A stretch of DNA of 64,000 nucleotides from Rhizobium sp. 007 (GTDB taxonomy: Bacteria > Pseudomonadota > Alphaproteobacteria > Rhizobiales > Rhizobiaceae): positions 1,364,001 through 1,428,000 of the forward strand of contig NZ_CP064188.1 in the NCBI RefSeq assembly GCF_015353075.1. Reading direction: 5' to 3'. Shown here in pieces: positions 1-7,625 of the stretch (the first letter of the stretch is position 1; every line of letters begins with the position of its first letter). Under the pieces are notes generated by a model. The model worked only from the letters and a program-made list of their open reading frames with translations. It ran no database searches and was not told the DNA's origin. Made by a program: the position numbers and the translations under genes.

Positions 1-942
1 CTCCACAGGATAACAGTTGCCGCCGCGAACGATTATGCTCTCTTGACCGGTATAAACACGCGCGCCGCTTTCCTTGAGGTGTATGAGGGGAACTTCCAAG
101 TCCGATAGCGGAAAGCCATGGATCTCAACGTCGCCGTTGGTGATACACGCCCCGACCAACCACGTTAGAGCTTCCATGTTATCGCCAATGACCCTATGTC
201 GAACACCTGTGAGCCCTTCTCGACCTTCAATCTCGATGCGCTCCTGACCGAACACCTTGATCTTCGAGCCCATCGTTCGAAGCATGGAGATCAGATCGAT
301 TATTTCAGGACGGATATGCGGGTTCCAAACGGTCGTAACACCGCGGGCCAATGCGCCGCACAAAAGAGCGTTCTCGGTAGCGCCGGTTGAGCGGATCGGC
401 AAACGGATGTCGGCGCCTGTCAGGCCTTGCGGTGCATAGGCTTCGAGATTGGTGTCTGTTTCTGTAACGGTCGCACCAAGTGCTTCCAAAAGCATAACAT
501 GCAGGTCATGCTTTCGTTCGCCGAGTTTGCAGCCACCCGGCAACGGCACAGAGCCCCTCCCGGTACGAGCCGTTAGGGCACCCAATATCAAGAGTGTGTT
601 GCGAATTGAGCGGCCCCTCCACACCAACTCCGACGGCGGGGGGACAATTTCCTCGATATAGGCCGTCTCGCCTTCGACAATGCAATGCTTTCCAAGCGCC
701 TCCAGCATCCCAAGATGAACCTGAGCGTCCAAGAGCATCGTGGGATAGTTCGAGATCTCGATTTTACCAGATGTCAGCAGCGAGGCTGCGAGAAGACGCA
801 AGACACTATTCTTCGCTCCACTTACTAAGACTTCCCCTTCGAGGCGGGACGCATGGACGCGATATCTCGACACTTGCCGTTCGCTGTATGTTTGAGAAAA
901 TGGCTGATACGCTCCCAACTCAGCTTTGGTTTCAATGAGCAT
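1..942 (-). CDS. MurA-like UDP-GlcNAc enolpyruvyl transferase, 3' end beyond window
   Basis: The frame stays open for 314 codons from an ATG at 942 (AGGAG seven bases upstream) to the window edge, so only the N-terminal three quarters is seen. The protein has the EPSP-synthase/MurA fold signature: SGAKN at residues 41-45, matching the catalytic Lys-Asn of MurA, and PLPGGCKLGERKHDLH near 134-148, with Cys138 in the place of the active-site cysteine. MurA moves enolpyruvate from PEP to the 3-OH of UDP-GlcNAc in the cytoplasm. It starts about 20 residues earlier than E. coli MurA and sits head to head with exopolysaccharide genes, not with cell-division genes, so a role in making a lactyl or pyruvyl-type sugar for the polysaccharide is plausible. 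That role is inference; a second housekeeping MurA cannot be excluded. Confidence 0.85.
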   Translation of the reverse strand, partial: MLIETKAELGAYQPFSQTYSERQVSRYRVHASRLEGEVLVSGAKNSVLRLLAASLLTSGKIEISNYPTMLLDAQVHLGMLEALGKHCIVEGETAYIEEIVPPPSELVWRGRSIRNTLLILGALTARTGRGSVPLPGGCKLGERKHDLHVMLLEALGATVTETDTNLEAYAPQGLTGADIRLPIRSTGATENALLCGALARGVTTVWNPHIRPEIIDLISMLRTMGSKIKVFGQERIEIEGREGLTGVRHRVIGDNMEALTWLVGACITNGDVEIHGFPLSDLEVPLIHLKESGARVYTGQESIIVRGGNCYPVE

Positions 943-1178
943 CTCTCAACTCCTGGTGAAGCTCTCGATATCGACTGGCTAGGATTCAACAGAGCATCAG
1001 TAATGCGCATCAGCTGGTCGCAGGTATAACGCCGTACCTCATGTTAGAATATTACTGGCAAAAAATCTAACCTTAAAAAGCAATATCTATTTCCAAAAAT
1101 CGAAGAATGCGATACAATAAATACAATCTTAAATTGACTTGCAGACGTCGCGCATCGAACTGAATATAATACTGACGG

Positions 1179-1218
1179 GCTATAGACGTAACCTTTCATA
1201 GCCTGAATGCTATAGACG
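1179..1218. repeat. Direct repeat GCTATAGACG, copies 30 bp apart
   Basis: GCTATAGACG occurs at 1179-1188 and again at 1209-1218. The 30-bp centre distance is about three helical turns, so both copies face the same side of the DNA. This suggests a regulator site upstream of the exoF-like gene; no regulator is known for it. Confidence 0.4.
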
Positions 1219-1257
1219 CTTCCATACTGGTAGGCGTGCCGTTTAACATTTATTTAC

Positions 1258-1288
1258 TTGACGTTAAAAGCAACAACTTTCTTAGATA
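1258..1288 (+). promoter_or_regulatory. Candidate housekeeping promoter of exoF-like gene
   Basis: TTGACG at 1258-1263 and TAGATA at 1283-1288 form a -35/-10 pair with a 19-bp spacer, about 85 bases before the chosen start codon. It is supported only by consensus and position. Confidence 0.3.
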
Positions 1289-1373
1289 AAGATCGAATCC
1301 ACGTCGCTCGCGCGACAACCGATGGTCAATGGGGGACATGATGTCATCTCATCCTTGCGTGAAAGGCGGCGCA

Positions 1374-2582
1374 ATGTCCGGCGAACGCAATGCTTCTCGC
1401 CGGGCTATTTGGGTCGCCATTGCAATGCTTGTTGCGGCCGCGACTGATACGCGATCAGAGGTTTACCAGCTGCAGCCCGGAGACGTCGTCAATTTTGATT
1501 TTCTTGACGACGCCCTACTGCCAGTTCTGTTGACAATTGATGCGGATGGGGCTGCGCAGTTTCCCTTGGTCGGTGGCGTTGAGATCGGAGGGCTCAGTGT
1601 TAACCAGGCGCTGGAAAAATTGCGGACCGAATACAAGAATCGGCAGATATTGGTCGATCCTAAAATTGCTTTGAACATAGCGACCTACAAGCCGGTTTTT
1701 GTTCTGGGCGAGGTCAAAAACCCCGGATCCTTTCCCTTTTATCCGGGCTTGACGGTCGAACAGGCTGTCGGCCTTGCAGGTGGAACTTTGACGGCCGCGT
1801 CGAGTGCGGCTGACAAGATCATGACCCGCGCGAGGTTACGTGGGGCGATGGATGGCGCCGAGGTGGAAATCGTCCATGAGGCGATTTATGCAGCGCGGTT
1901 GGCGGCCCAGCTACGTGGGGCCGAAACCATCGACTTGCAAGACGCTCCAGAAAGCGCGCGCCCCTATCTCGAAAGAACATCTCTCAAGAGCGTACTCGAA
2001 ATCGAGGAGAAGATCCTGAAGACCGATCTGATCACCACACAGGCTCAAGTCGAGATTCTGACGCAGGGGATTGCCGAAACAGAGGCAGGTTTGAAGATTC
2101 TCGCTCAGCTTGAAACAGAACAAAAAGGCGTCGTCGAGATGAACGAGCGAGATCTTGAACGTGTGACCGCGCTACGCAAACGCGAACTGAATACGGAGAC
2201 CGAGATCGCGCGGGTCAAGAATACGACTTCGAATGAGAAAACGCAGCTTCTGGAGATATACGCGGAGATGTCCCGGTCGAGACGCGAACTCGGTAATCTC
2301 AAGCTGGAACTCTCGAAACTGCAGGCAGATCGGGAGAAAGACATATTGCTGAAGCTCCAGGAGCGCGAAGCGGCGATCAAGAAGCTCGAATCCACGCGCC
2401 AATCGGCCGAAGAGCAATTCTATCTCATTGCTTCGGTAGCCGCGGAAAGAAATCGCGACCAGATCTCCTTCACTTACGAGGTTCGCCGCCCCAAGAGCGG
2501 GGTCAATACCGTGATCGATGGTGCGCCATTCACGGAGTTGCTTCCGGGGGATGTCGTCGCCGTCTCGATCGCGGGCATGTAA
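1374..2582 (+). CDS. exoF-like: ExoF-type polysaccharide export/biosynthesis protein
   Basis: A periplasmic or outer-membrane export protein of the Wza/ExoF class. The start at 1374 has AAAGGCGG upstream and gives a clean signal peptide (a basic start, then WVAIAMLVAAA). Frames from 1329 or 1338 stay open but add residues before the signal. After the signal comes a polysaccharide-export domain (YQLQPGDVV, then a beta-rich stretch to about residue 100) and an SLBB-like segment around YKPVFVLGEVKNPGSF. The middle, roughly residues 190-350, is a long charged coiled coil, and a second PGD motif (LLPGDVVAVSI) closes the C-terminus, as in ExoF. Length (402 aa) is close to the about 420 aa of rhizobial ExoF. 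It opens a run with PIG-L and DegT genes. Confidence 0.85.
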   Translation: MSGERNASRRAIWVAIAMLVAAATDTRSEVYQLQPGDVVNFDFLDDALLPVLLTIDADGAAQFPLVGGVEIGGLSVNQALEKLRTEYKNRQILVDPKIALNIATYKPVFVLGEVKNPGSFPFYPGLTVEQAVGLAGGTLTAASSAADKIMTRARLRGAMDGAEVEIVHEAIYAARLAAQLRGAETIDLQDAPESARPYLERTSLKSVLEIEEKILKTDLITTQAQVEILTQGIAETEAGLKILAQLETEQKGVVEMNERDLERVTALRKRELNTETEIARVKNTTSNEKTQLLEIYAEMSRSRRELGNLKLELSKLQADREKDILLKLQEREAAIKKLESTRQSAEEQFYLIASVAAERNRDQISFTYEVRRPKSGVNTVIDGAPFTELLPGDVVAVSIAGM

Positions 2583-2599
2583 CAATCCGAGGAGCGAAC

Positions 2600-2662
2600 G
2601 TGGACCCGAGCATCAGCGCCACCTTCCTATATGAACGCGGGATCGAAAACCGATGGAAATAG
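2600..2662 (+). CDS. Possible 20-codon leader ORF coupled to the PIG-L gene
   Basis: A GTG at 2600 has GGAG five bases upstream and opens 20 codons ending in TAG at 2660-2662. The next gene starts inside it at 2653. It could be a coupling leader or the stub of a lost gene; the peptide (begins VDPSISATFLYERG) is not recognised. Confidence 0.25.
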   Translation: MDPSISATFLYERGIENRWK

Positions 2663-3354
2663 GCGGCTCACGCTTGTTGAGCGACGTCTTCGGTAGGACG
2701 CTTGTCATCGCCCCCCATGCGGACGACGAGGTCCTCGGGGCAGGTGGTACAATTGCACGGCTCGCTTCGGAGGGAGCCGAAGTTCGGATCGTCATCGTAA
2801 CCGAGGGTAAGCCGCCGCATTACGCATCCGAGGCCGTATCTCGCGTGAGGGAAGAGGCGCGCCGGGCGCACGCAATCCTTGGTGTCGGCAGAACCGATTG
2901 GATGGGTTTCCCTGCAGCCGGCTTGGCCGAGACGGCCGTCTCCGATTTGAACCGCTCCTTGTTCGAAATCGTGTCGGCATATTGCCCGCAAACGCTTCTC
3001 CTCCCTTTCGTCGGAGACATGCATGTCGACCATCAGATCGTCTTCACGTCTGCGCTCGTGGCGGCAAGACCTCATCAGGAGCAATATCCGAGATTGATTC
3101 TGGCATATGAGACGCTCTCGGAGACGAATTGGAACGCGGCCTATGTGACGCCCAGTTTCATTCCACACGTCTTCATCGACATCGAGGAGCATCTCGAAAC
3201 CAAATTGGAAGCGATGTCGGCTTTTCAATCGCAGCTCCGGCCAACCCCACATGAGCGCGCTATCGAAACCTTGAGGGCGCTGGCGACGTTGCGCGGCGCA
3301 ACCGTCTTCAGTCAAGCAGCGGAAGCCTTCGTGATGGTTCGTCAGGTTCTGTGA
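2653..3354 (+). CDS. PIG-L/LmbE family N-deacetylase
   Basis: A zinc-dependent deacetylase of the PIG-L/LmbE family, 233 aa, cytosolic with no signal peptide. The family motif PHADDE is at residues 21-26 and the second ligand cluster appears as HVDHQ near residue 120. Relatives remove N-acetyl groups from GlcNAc-type sugars. It sits between the exoF-like gene and a DegT aminotransferase, so an amino-sugar intermediate of the surface polysaccharide is the likely substrate. With the formyltransferase further along the cluster, deacetylation followed by re-acylation is a reasonable reading. The exact substrate is not visible from sequence. Confidence 0.85.
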   Translation: MEIGGSRLLSDVFGRTLVIAPHADDEVLGAGGTIARLASEGAEVRIVIVTEGKPPHYASEAVSRVREEARRAHAILGVGRTDWMGFPAAGLAETAVSDLNRSLFEIVSAYCPQTLLLPFVGDMHVDHQIVFTSALVAARPHQEQYPRLILAYETLSETNWNAAYVTPSFIPHVFIDIEEHLETKLEAMSAFQSQLRPTPHERAIETLRALATLRGATVFSQAAEAFVMVRQVL

Positions 3355-3405
3355 CGCAGGAACCAGTTTCGGGAAGCGGATATCGCATCTAACACGGAGG
3401 ACGAA

Positions 3406-4581
3406 ATGGCGCACTGGCCCGTTTTTGATGAAGAGCAGGTCGAAGCGGTCGCTTCCATGCTTCGGACCGGTCGGGTCAATGCCTGGACAGGTCCCTATGT
3501 CGCGCAGTTCGAAGAAGCGTACACCGCCTTGCTCGGGGTCGAACACGCCATCGCCGTCACAAATGGAACCGCTGCTCTCGAACTCGCACTGTTCGCGCTC
3601 GGCTTACGCGCTGGGGACGAAGTTATCGTGACCCCACGCAGTTTCGTCGCATCTGCTGCTTGCGTACCCTTTTGCGGGGGAGTGCCGGTCTTTGCAGATA
3701 TCGATCAGGACAGCCAGAATCTCACGACAGCCGCGATAGCAGAGAAGGTTTCATCAAGGACCAAAGGCATCATCGCCGTCCACCTTGCAGGATGGCCATG
3801 CGACATGCCTGAGATCATGGCTTTTGCCCGCGAGAGAGGTTTGTGGGTCATTGAAGATTGCGCCCAAGCGCATGGCGCGGAAATTGACGGGAAGCCGGTC
3901 GGGTCGTTCGGCGATATTGCGGCCTTTTCGTTCTGCCAGGATAAGATCATCACCACAGGCGGCGAAGGCGGCCTCATTGCGATGAACGATACAGCACTTT
4001 GGAAGAAAGCATGGAGCAGAAGGGATCATGGAAAATCATATGATGCCGTTCAGCAAAAGTCGGTTCGAAGCGGTTTTCGATGGCTTCACGAGTCCGTCGG
4101 CACCAACTTGCGGATGATGTCGTATCAGGCGGTGCTTGGCCTCTGCCAACTCGCCCGGCTAAAGGAGTGGCAAGCGGCAAGAGAAAGAAACGCGCACATT
4201 CTTATCGCAGCGACTGCCGACCTCGACGCTCTTCGAACACCCGTGCCGCGTGATGGCATTCGCCATGCATATTACCGCTTTTATACGTTTGTTCGTCCAG
4301 ATCGACTGAAGATGGGCCACGATCGCGACCAGATTCTGGTGAGCCTGAATACCGCAGGCGTTTCCTGCTTTGCCGGAAGCTGCTCAGAGATCTACCTCGA
4401 AAAAGCATTCGCTAACCTGGCGCAACCGGCGGGAAGATTGCCTGTCGCGCAAAAACTCGGCGAAACGAGCCTGGCTCTCCTCGTCGATCCCAGCTTGACC
4501 GAAGAGGCAGTCCATCAAAATGCCAGAGCGCTGCGGGAAGCGGTCCTTGCTGCAACCGATAGCGCCAGAAACTCGACGTAA
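3406..4581 (+). CDS. DegT/DnrJ/EryC1/StrS sugar aminotransferase
   Basis: A PLP-dependent aminotransferase acting on nucleotide-linked keto-sugars, 391 aa, full length for the family. Visible marks are the substrate loop VTNGTAALELAL (51-62), the cofactor Asp in IEDCAQAHGA (149-158) and the Schiff-base lysine K180 in FCQDKIITTGGEGG. The start ATG follows GGAGGACGAA. It follows the PIG-L deacetylase by 51 bases and is probably in its operon. In polysaccharide clusters such enzymes make 3- or 4-amino-deoxyhexoses that are later acetylated or formylated, which fits the formyltransferase at 16.3 kb. Which keto-sugar is used cannot be told. Confidence 0.9.
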   Translation: MAHWPVFDEEQVEAVASMLRTGRVNAWTGPYVAQFEEAYTALLGVEHAIAVTNGTAALELALFALGLRAGDEVIVTPRSFVASAACVPFCGGVPVFADIDQDSQNLTTAAIAEKVSSRTKGIIAVHLAGWPCDMPEIMAFARERGLWVIEDCAQAHGAEIDGKPVGSFGDIAAFSFCQDKIITTGGEGGLIAMNDTALWKKAWSRRDHGKSYDAVQQKSVRSGFRWLHESVGTNLRMMSYQAVLGLCQLARLKEWQAARERNAHILIAATADLDALRTPVPRDGIRHAYYRFYTFVRPDRLKMGHDRDQILVSLNTAGVSCFAGSCSEIYLEKAFANLAQPAGRLPVAQKLGETSLALLVDPSLTEEAVHQNARALREAVLAATDSARNST

Positions 4582-4668
4582 GCCAACAGTCGCCCGCAGG
4601 ACTGAGATCGGACAATTCTGCAGCGACCTGCTTACCGACTAGCCGGTTTCTGCCGGTCGGCGACTGCA

Positions 4669-6105
4669 TCATTGTGGATACCGACCAGCGATCCGTTCTT
4701 CCGAGAGCCATTCCATGAATTCATCGAAATGGGCTGGGCCGTCAGGGTTGCTCACCGCCCAGGCATCACTCACCCCGGGCTTGGCGGCAAATTTGGCCTC
4801 GACGGAGTCGGCCATTCCGTCCTGATCGTCGTCCCTATAGGGGGCCCCGGTTTCCATCGACGGAATCTGACCGGGTTCGCTCACCATCCTCCCGTCGCCC
4901 TTCTCCCCCTCCGGTCCCATATCGTTGGCCCAGCCATGATCGAGACTGTCGCGTGGGAACGCGCCCGATCGTGTTCGAACGTCATGGTAAGCCTTTGCTG
5001 CCGGAGCGATCGCAGTTACGCTTAAGGCGCAGGGCGGACTGGAGACAAGAAAGCGCTCCGTATCGGGCGCCACGGTGACGATCGTCTTAGAAGGCGGTGC
5101 CCAGGTTACATTGCCTTCCTGATAGATCTGCGGATTCGCAACCCTTGCGGCATCTTTCGACCGAATGGCATAGGTCAGATCGTTTGTACTCGGGCCTGCC
5201 TTGAAATAATTCCCGGCGTATGCGATCGGGGTCCCTCCCGGAAATTGCGAGAAAATCTCCGCCCACTCGGACCGCGCATTGAAGAAAACGTTATTAACGA
5301 TCTCAATACAGGACTGTCCGTAGTGATTGTTGTCTGGATTCCGATCATTATTCGACAGACACAGGTTCCTGAGAAATGTCAGTTTTTGCGGCGCCCGTGG
5401 ATCGGATCCAAGCAACGTGCATTTGCTGTGTTTGTTGAGGCCCTCCGCCAGGATCGAATTTGCGATCGTGACCTCCGTGGCGTCAGCGTGGGTACTGATG
5501 TTTTCGTCCGTTGCCCAGGAAACCGACACGTGGTCGACGTACACCCTTTGGCTATTCTCGATGACCAGCCCGTCAACGCTTTTGACCGTGTTTCGGAGCT
5601 GCGGCCGGATGCGAATATGTCGCACGATAACGTCATTCGTTCCCTTGATTCCCAGCAGCGTATTTTTTCCCTTTTTGTCAGGCCGCTCAATCGTCAAGAC
5701 TATGCCGCCGCCGGGTGCCGTCTGCCCGAGGATGGAGACTAACGCATTGTCGCTTCGAACGATTAGGGTTCGCTTGAGCTTGATCGTACCGCCAATCTGG
5801 AAGACGCAGTTCCTCGGACCCGCCGCCTCGATGCACGCTCTGAGGCTTCCGGGTCCGCTGTCTTCCAGATTTGTGACAGCGATGATCGCGCCGCCTCTTC
5901 CGCCTTGCGCACTCTTTCCGTAACCTTCGGCGCCAGGGAACGCATCGGACGCTGCGTTTGCCGCCTGAGTGTGACCGACAGCCTCCAGGCAGATTAAAGT
6001 GAGTGCTAGTAGGCACGTTGCAGCGATGAACATTGGAGAGCAGCGGGGCCCTTGCCAATGCATTCCATCTCTTGCGTCCACGCCTTTCGCATCCAAAGCC
6101 ACCAT
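4669..6105 (-). CDS. Secreted pectate-lyase-like beta-helix protein
   Basis: An exported right-handed parallel beta-helix protein of the pectate lyase superfamily, 478 aa. The N-terminus carries a signal peptide (core FIAATCLLALTLICLEAV, cleavage likely near AANAASDA). The mature start FPGAEGYGKSAQGGRGG is typical of bacterial PL1-like proteins. The helix core shows VDHVSVSWATDENIS (Ca-site region) and repeated Asn turns. The C-terminus has an EF-hand-like DDDQDGMADSVE. It is alone on the minus strand inside an exopolysaccharide cluster, so trimming of its own polymer is as likely as plant pectin attack. Start at 6105 has AGG upstream; an ATG at 6063 would give a shorter signal region. Confidence 0.8.
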   Translation of the reverse strand: MVALDAKGVDARDGMHWQGPRCSPMFIAATCLLALTLICLEAVGHTQAANAASDAFPGAEGYGKSAQGGRGGAIIAVTNLEDSGPGSLRACIEAAGPRNCVFQIGGTIKLKRTLIVRSDNALVSILGQTAPGGGIVLTIERPDKKGKNTLLGIKGTNDVIVRHIRIRPQLRNTVKSVDGLVIENSQRVYVDHVSVSWATDENISTHADATEVTIANSILAEGLNKHSKCTLLGSDPRAPQKLTFLRNLCLSNNDRNPDNNHYGQSCIEIVNNVFFNARSEWAEIFSQFPGGTPIAYAGNYFKAGPSTNDLTYAIRSKDAARVANPQIYQEGNVTWAPPSKTIVTVAPDTERFLVSSPPCALSVTAIAPAAKAYHDVRTRSGAFPRDSLDHGWANDMGPEGEKGDGRMVSEPGQIPSMETGAPYRDDDQDGMADSVEAKFAAKPGVSDAWAVSNPDGPAHFDEFMEWLSEERIAGRYPQ

Positions 6106-6349
6106 TTCACAACCTGATAACAGCTGAAAAGAACGCGCCTCGCGCTATCGTTAGTTTGCCGATCAGCTTAGCGAGGATAGACGTTGTTCGGAGCGCGCTC
6201 TGTCGAATTGGGCCGGGCTCCAGCACAATCAATAACTAATTAGGGTGATATCAAATAGCGCTCCATTCGGCGATAATATCAACATCCGGTCCACAAAGGT
6301 AAATCTACTCTGGCGCATTCGAGCTTTAGAATTTTTTGGGGGTAAATCC

Positions 6350-7519
6350 ATGGGCTCGAAGCCAATAGTCGTAGTCTATCCGTTTGTTGGAGATGAATTC
6401 GGCGGGAGTAACATTTCAGCGATCAAGCTGATTGAAGCGCTTCAGCCCTCCGAGGTGCGGCCCGTGGTCGTCCTCCATAGGCCAAACGGAGATTTCGCAA
6501 AATATTTGGATAAGCGTCAGATAGAGTATCTGACGGTGAAGGCGTCGGTTCTCAGATCCCGATATCGCGGCGCCACCGGAAGCGCGGTGGCAGCAGGCTA
6601 CCTTTATACCGTCGCCCGATTGATCCGTTTTCTTCGCCGGCAGAAAGCCGATATCGTTCACACCAACGACGGGTCGATTCACGCGACATGGGGGCTCCCG
6701 ACCGTGTTTTCCGGAGCACGCTTACTATGGCACCATCGCGGGGACCCGGCGGCACGGGGCATAAACTTTCTCGCGCCGTTAATTGCCAGTCACATCGTTA
6801 CTGTCTCCAACTATGCAAAGCCTACCTCACCTCTGCTACCCATCAGCGCCCGAACCTCGGTGATCCATAGTCCCTTTGACCATCCTGAGCCTCTGCTTGA
6901 CAGAGAGGAATGCCGTATGGACCTCGTGCGCGAGCTCGGCCTGGATGAGAACACGCGCCTTATTGGATTTTTCGCCACGCTTATCGATCGCAAGCGGCCA
7001 ATCCGCTTTGTCGAAGCTATACACGCATTTTGCGCGCAGCATCCTGAACTGACCGTCGCAGGTTTGCTGTTTGGCTCGCCCAAGCATCACGGCCAGCGAC
7101 TCGATGTTGAGGTTACAGCACGTGCGCGCGAGCTGGGCATAGAAAAGGCAATTCACCTGATGGGTTTCCGCTCGCCGATCAATCGGCTGATGTGCGCCAT
7201 GGACATTCTACTTGTACCCGCCATAAACGAGCCGTTTGGAAGAACCCTCATCGAGGCGATGCTACTTGGGACGCCGGTTGTCGCGACGAACCACGGAGGA
7301 AATCCCGAAGCAATCGTTGATGGAGAGACCGGCTATCTGGTCGAACCCGAAGTCCCAAGCGCCTTTGTGCCGCCGATGGCCAAGCTCTTAAAGGACCCGT
7401 CTGAATGGCAGCGCGTGAGCGGAAACGCGCAAAAGTCTGCGTTGGCACGTTACGGAATTCGACCACATACAGAACAAATAATGCATATCTACCGTCAGCT
7501 TGCCGGCAGAACCGCGTGA
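6350..7519 (+). CDS. Glycosyltransferase family 4
   Basis: A retaining GT-B glycosyltransferase, 389 aa, that adds a sugar to the growing lipid-linked repeat at the cytoplasmic membrane face. I start at the ATG of MGSKPIVVVYPF, which has GGGGG upstream; the frame runs open to 6245 but without a ribosome site. The N-domain has the glycine loop DEFGGSNIS. The C-domain carries the donor-binding E-x7-E pattern in NEPFGRTLIEAMLLGTP. Donor and acceptor are unknown. It faces away from the pectate-lyase-like gene and converges with the exoP-like gene. Confidence 0.85.
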   Translation: MGSKPIVVVYPFVGDEFGGSNISAIKLIEALQPSEVRPVVVLHRPNGDFAKYLDKRQIEYLTVKASVLRSRYRGATGSAVAAGYLYTVARLIRFLRRQKADIVHTNDGSIHATWGLPTVFSGARLLWHHRGDPAARGINFLAPLIASHIVTVSNYAKPTSPLLPISARTSVIHSPFDHPEPLLDREECRMDLVRELGLDENTRLIGFFATLIDRKRPIRFVEAIHAFCAQHPELTVAGLLFGSPKHHGQRLDVEVTARARELGIEKAIHLMGFRSPINRLMCAMDILLVPAINEPFGRTLIEAMLLGTPVVATNHGGNPEAIVDGETGYLVEPEVPSAFVPPMAKLLKDPSEWQRVSGNAQKSALARYGIRPHTEQIMHIYRQLAGRTA

Positions 7520-7625
7520 TCAATGCTTTGGCCAAAGCCGGCAAAAAGAGATGACTGAGTTTGCCAATCACAAAGGGGCGGCGCCCGCCGTCCTAGCGTA
7601 CGGCCATCTGATCCAGATAGCTCCT

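Larger units (their letters stand above)
943..1373. other. AT-rich divergent intergenic region
   Basis: This stretch separates the MurA-like gene from the export gene. No convincing ORF is present. It is AT-rich, carries a ten-base direct repeat and a plausible promoter (both listed separately), and must drive both flanking genes. Confidence 0.6.

Noticed and set aside
1134..1170. TTGACT and TATAAT as a promoter before exoF-like
   Set aside because: The 25-base spacer is too long for a sigma-70 promoter.
4634..4660. Hairpin between DegT and pectate-lyase-like genes
   Set aside because: Only two four-base stems with a bulge; too weak to call a terminator.
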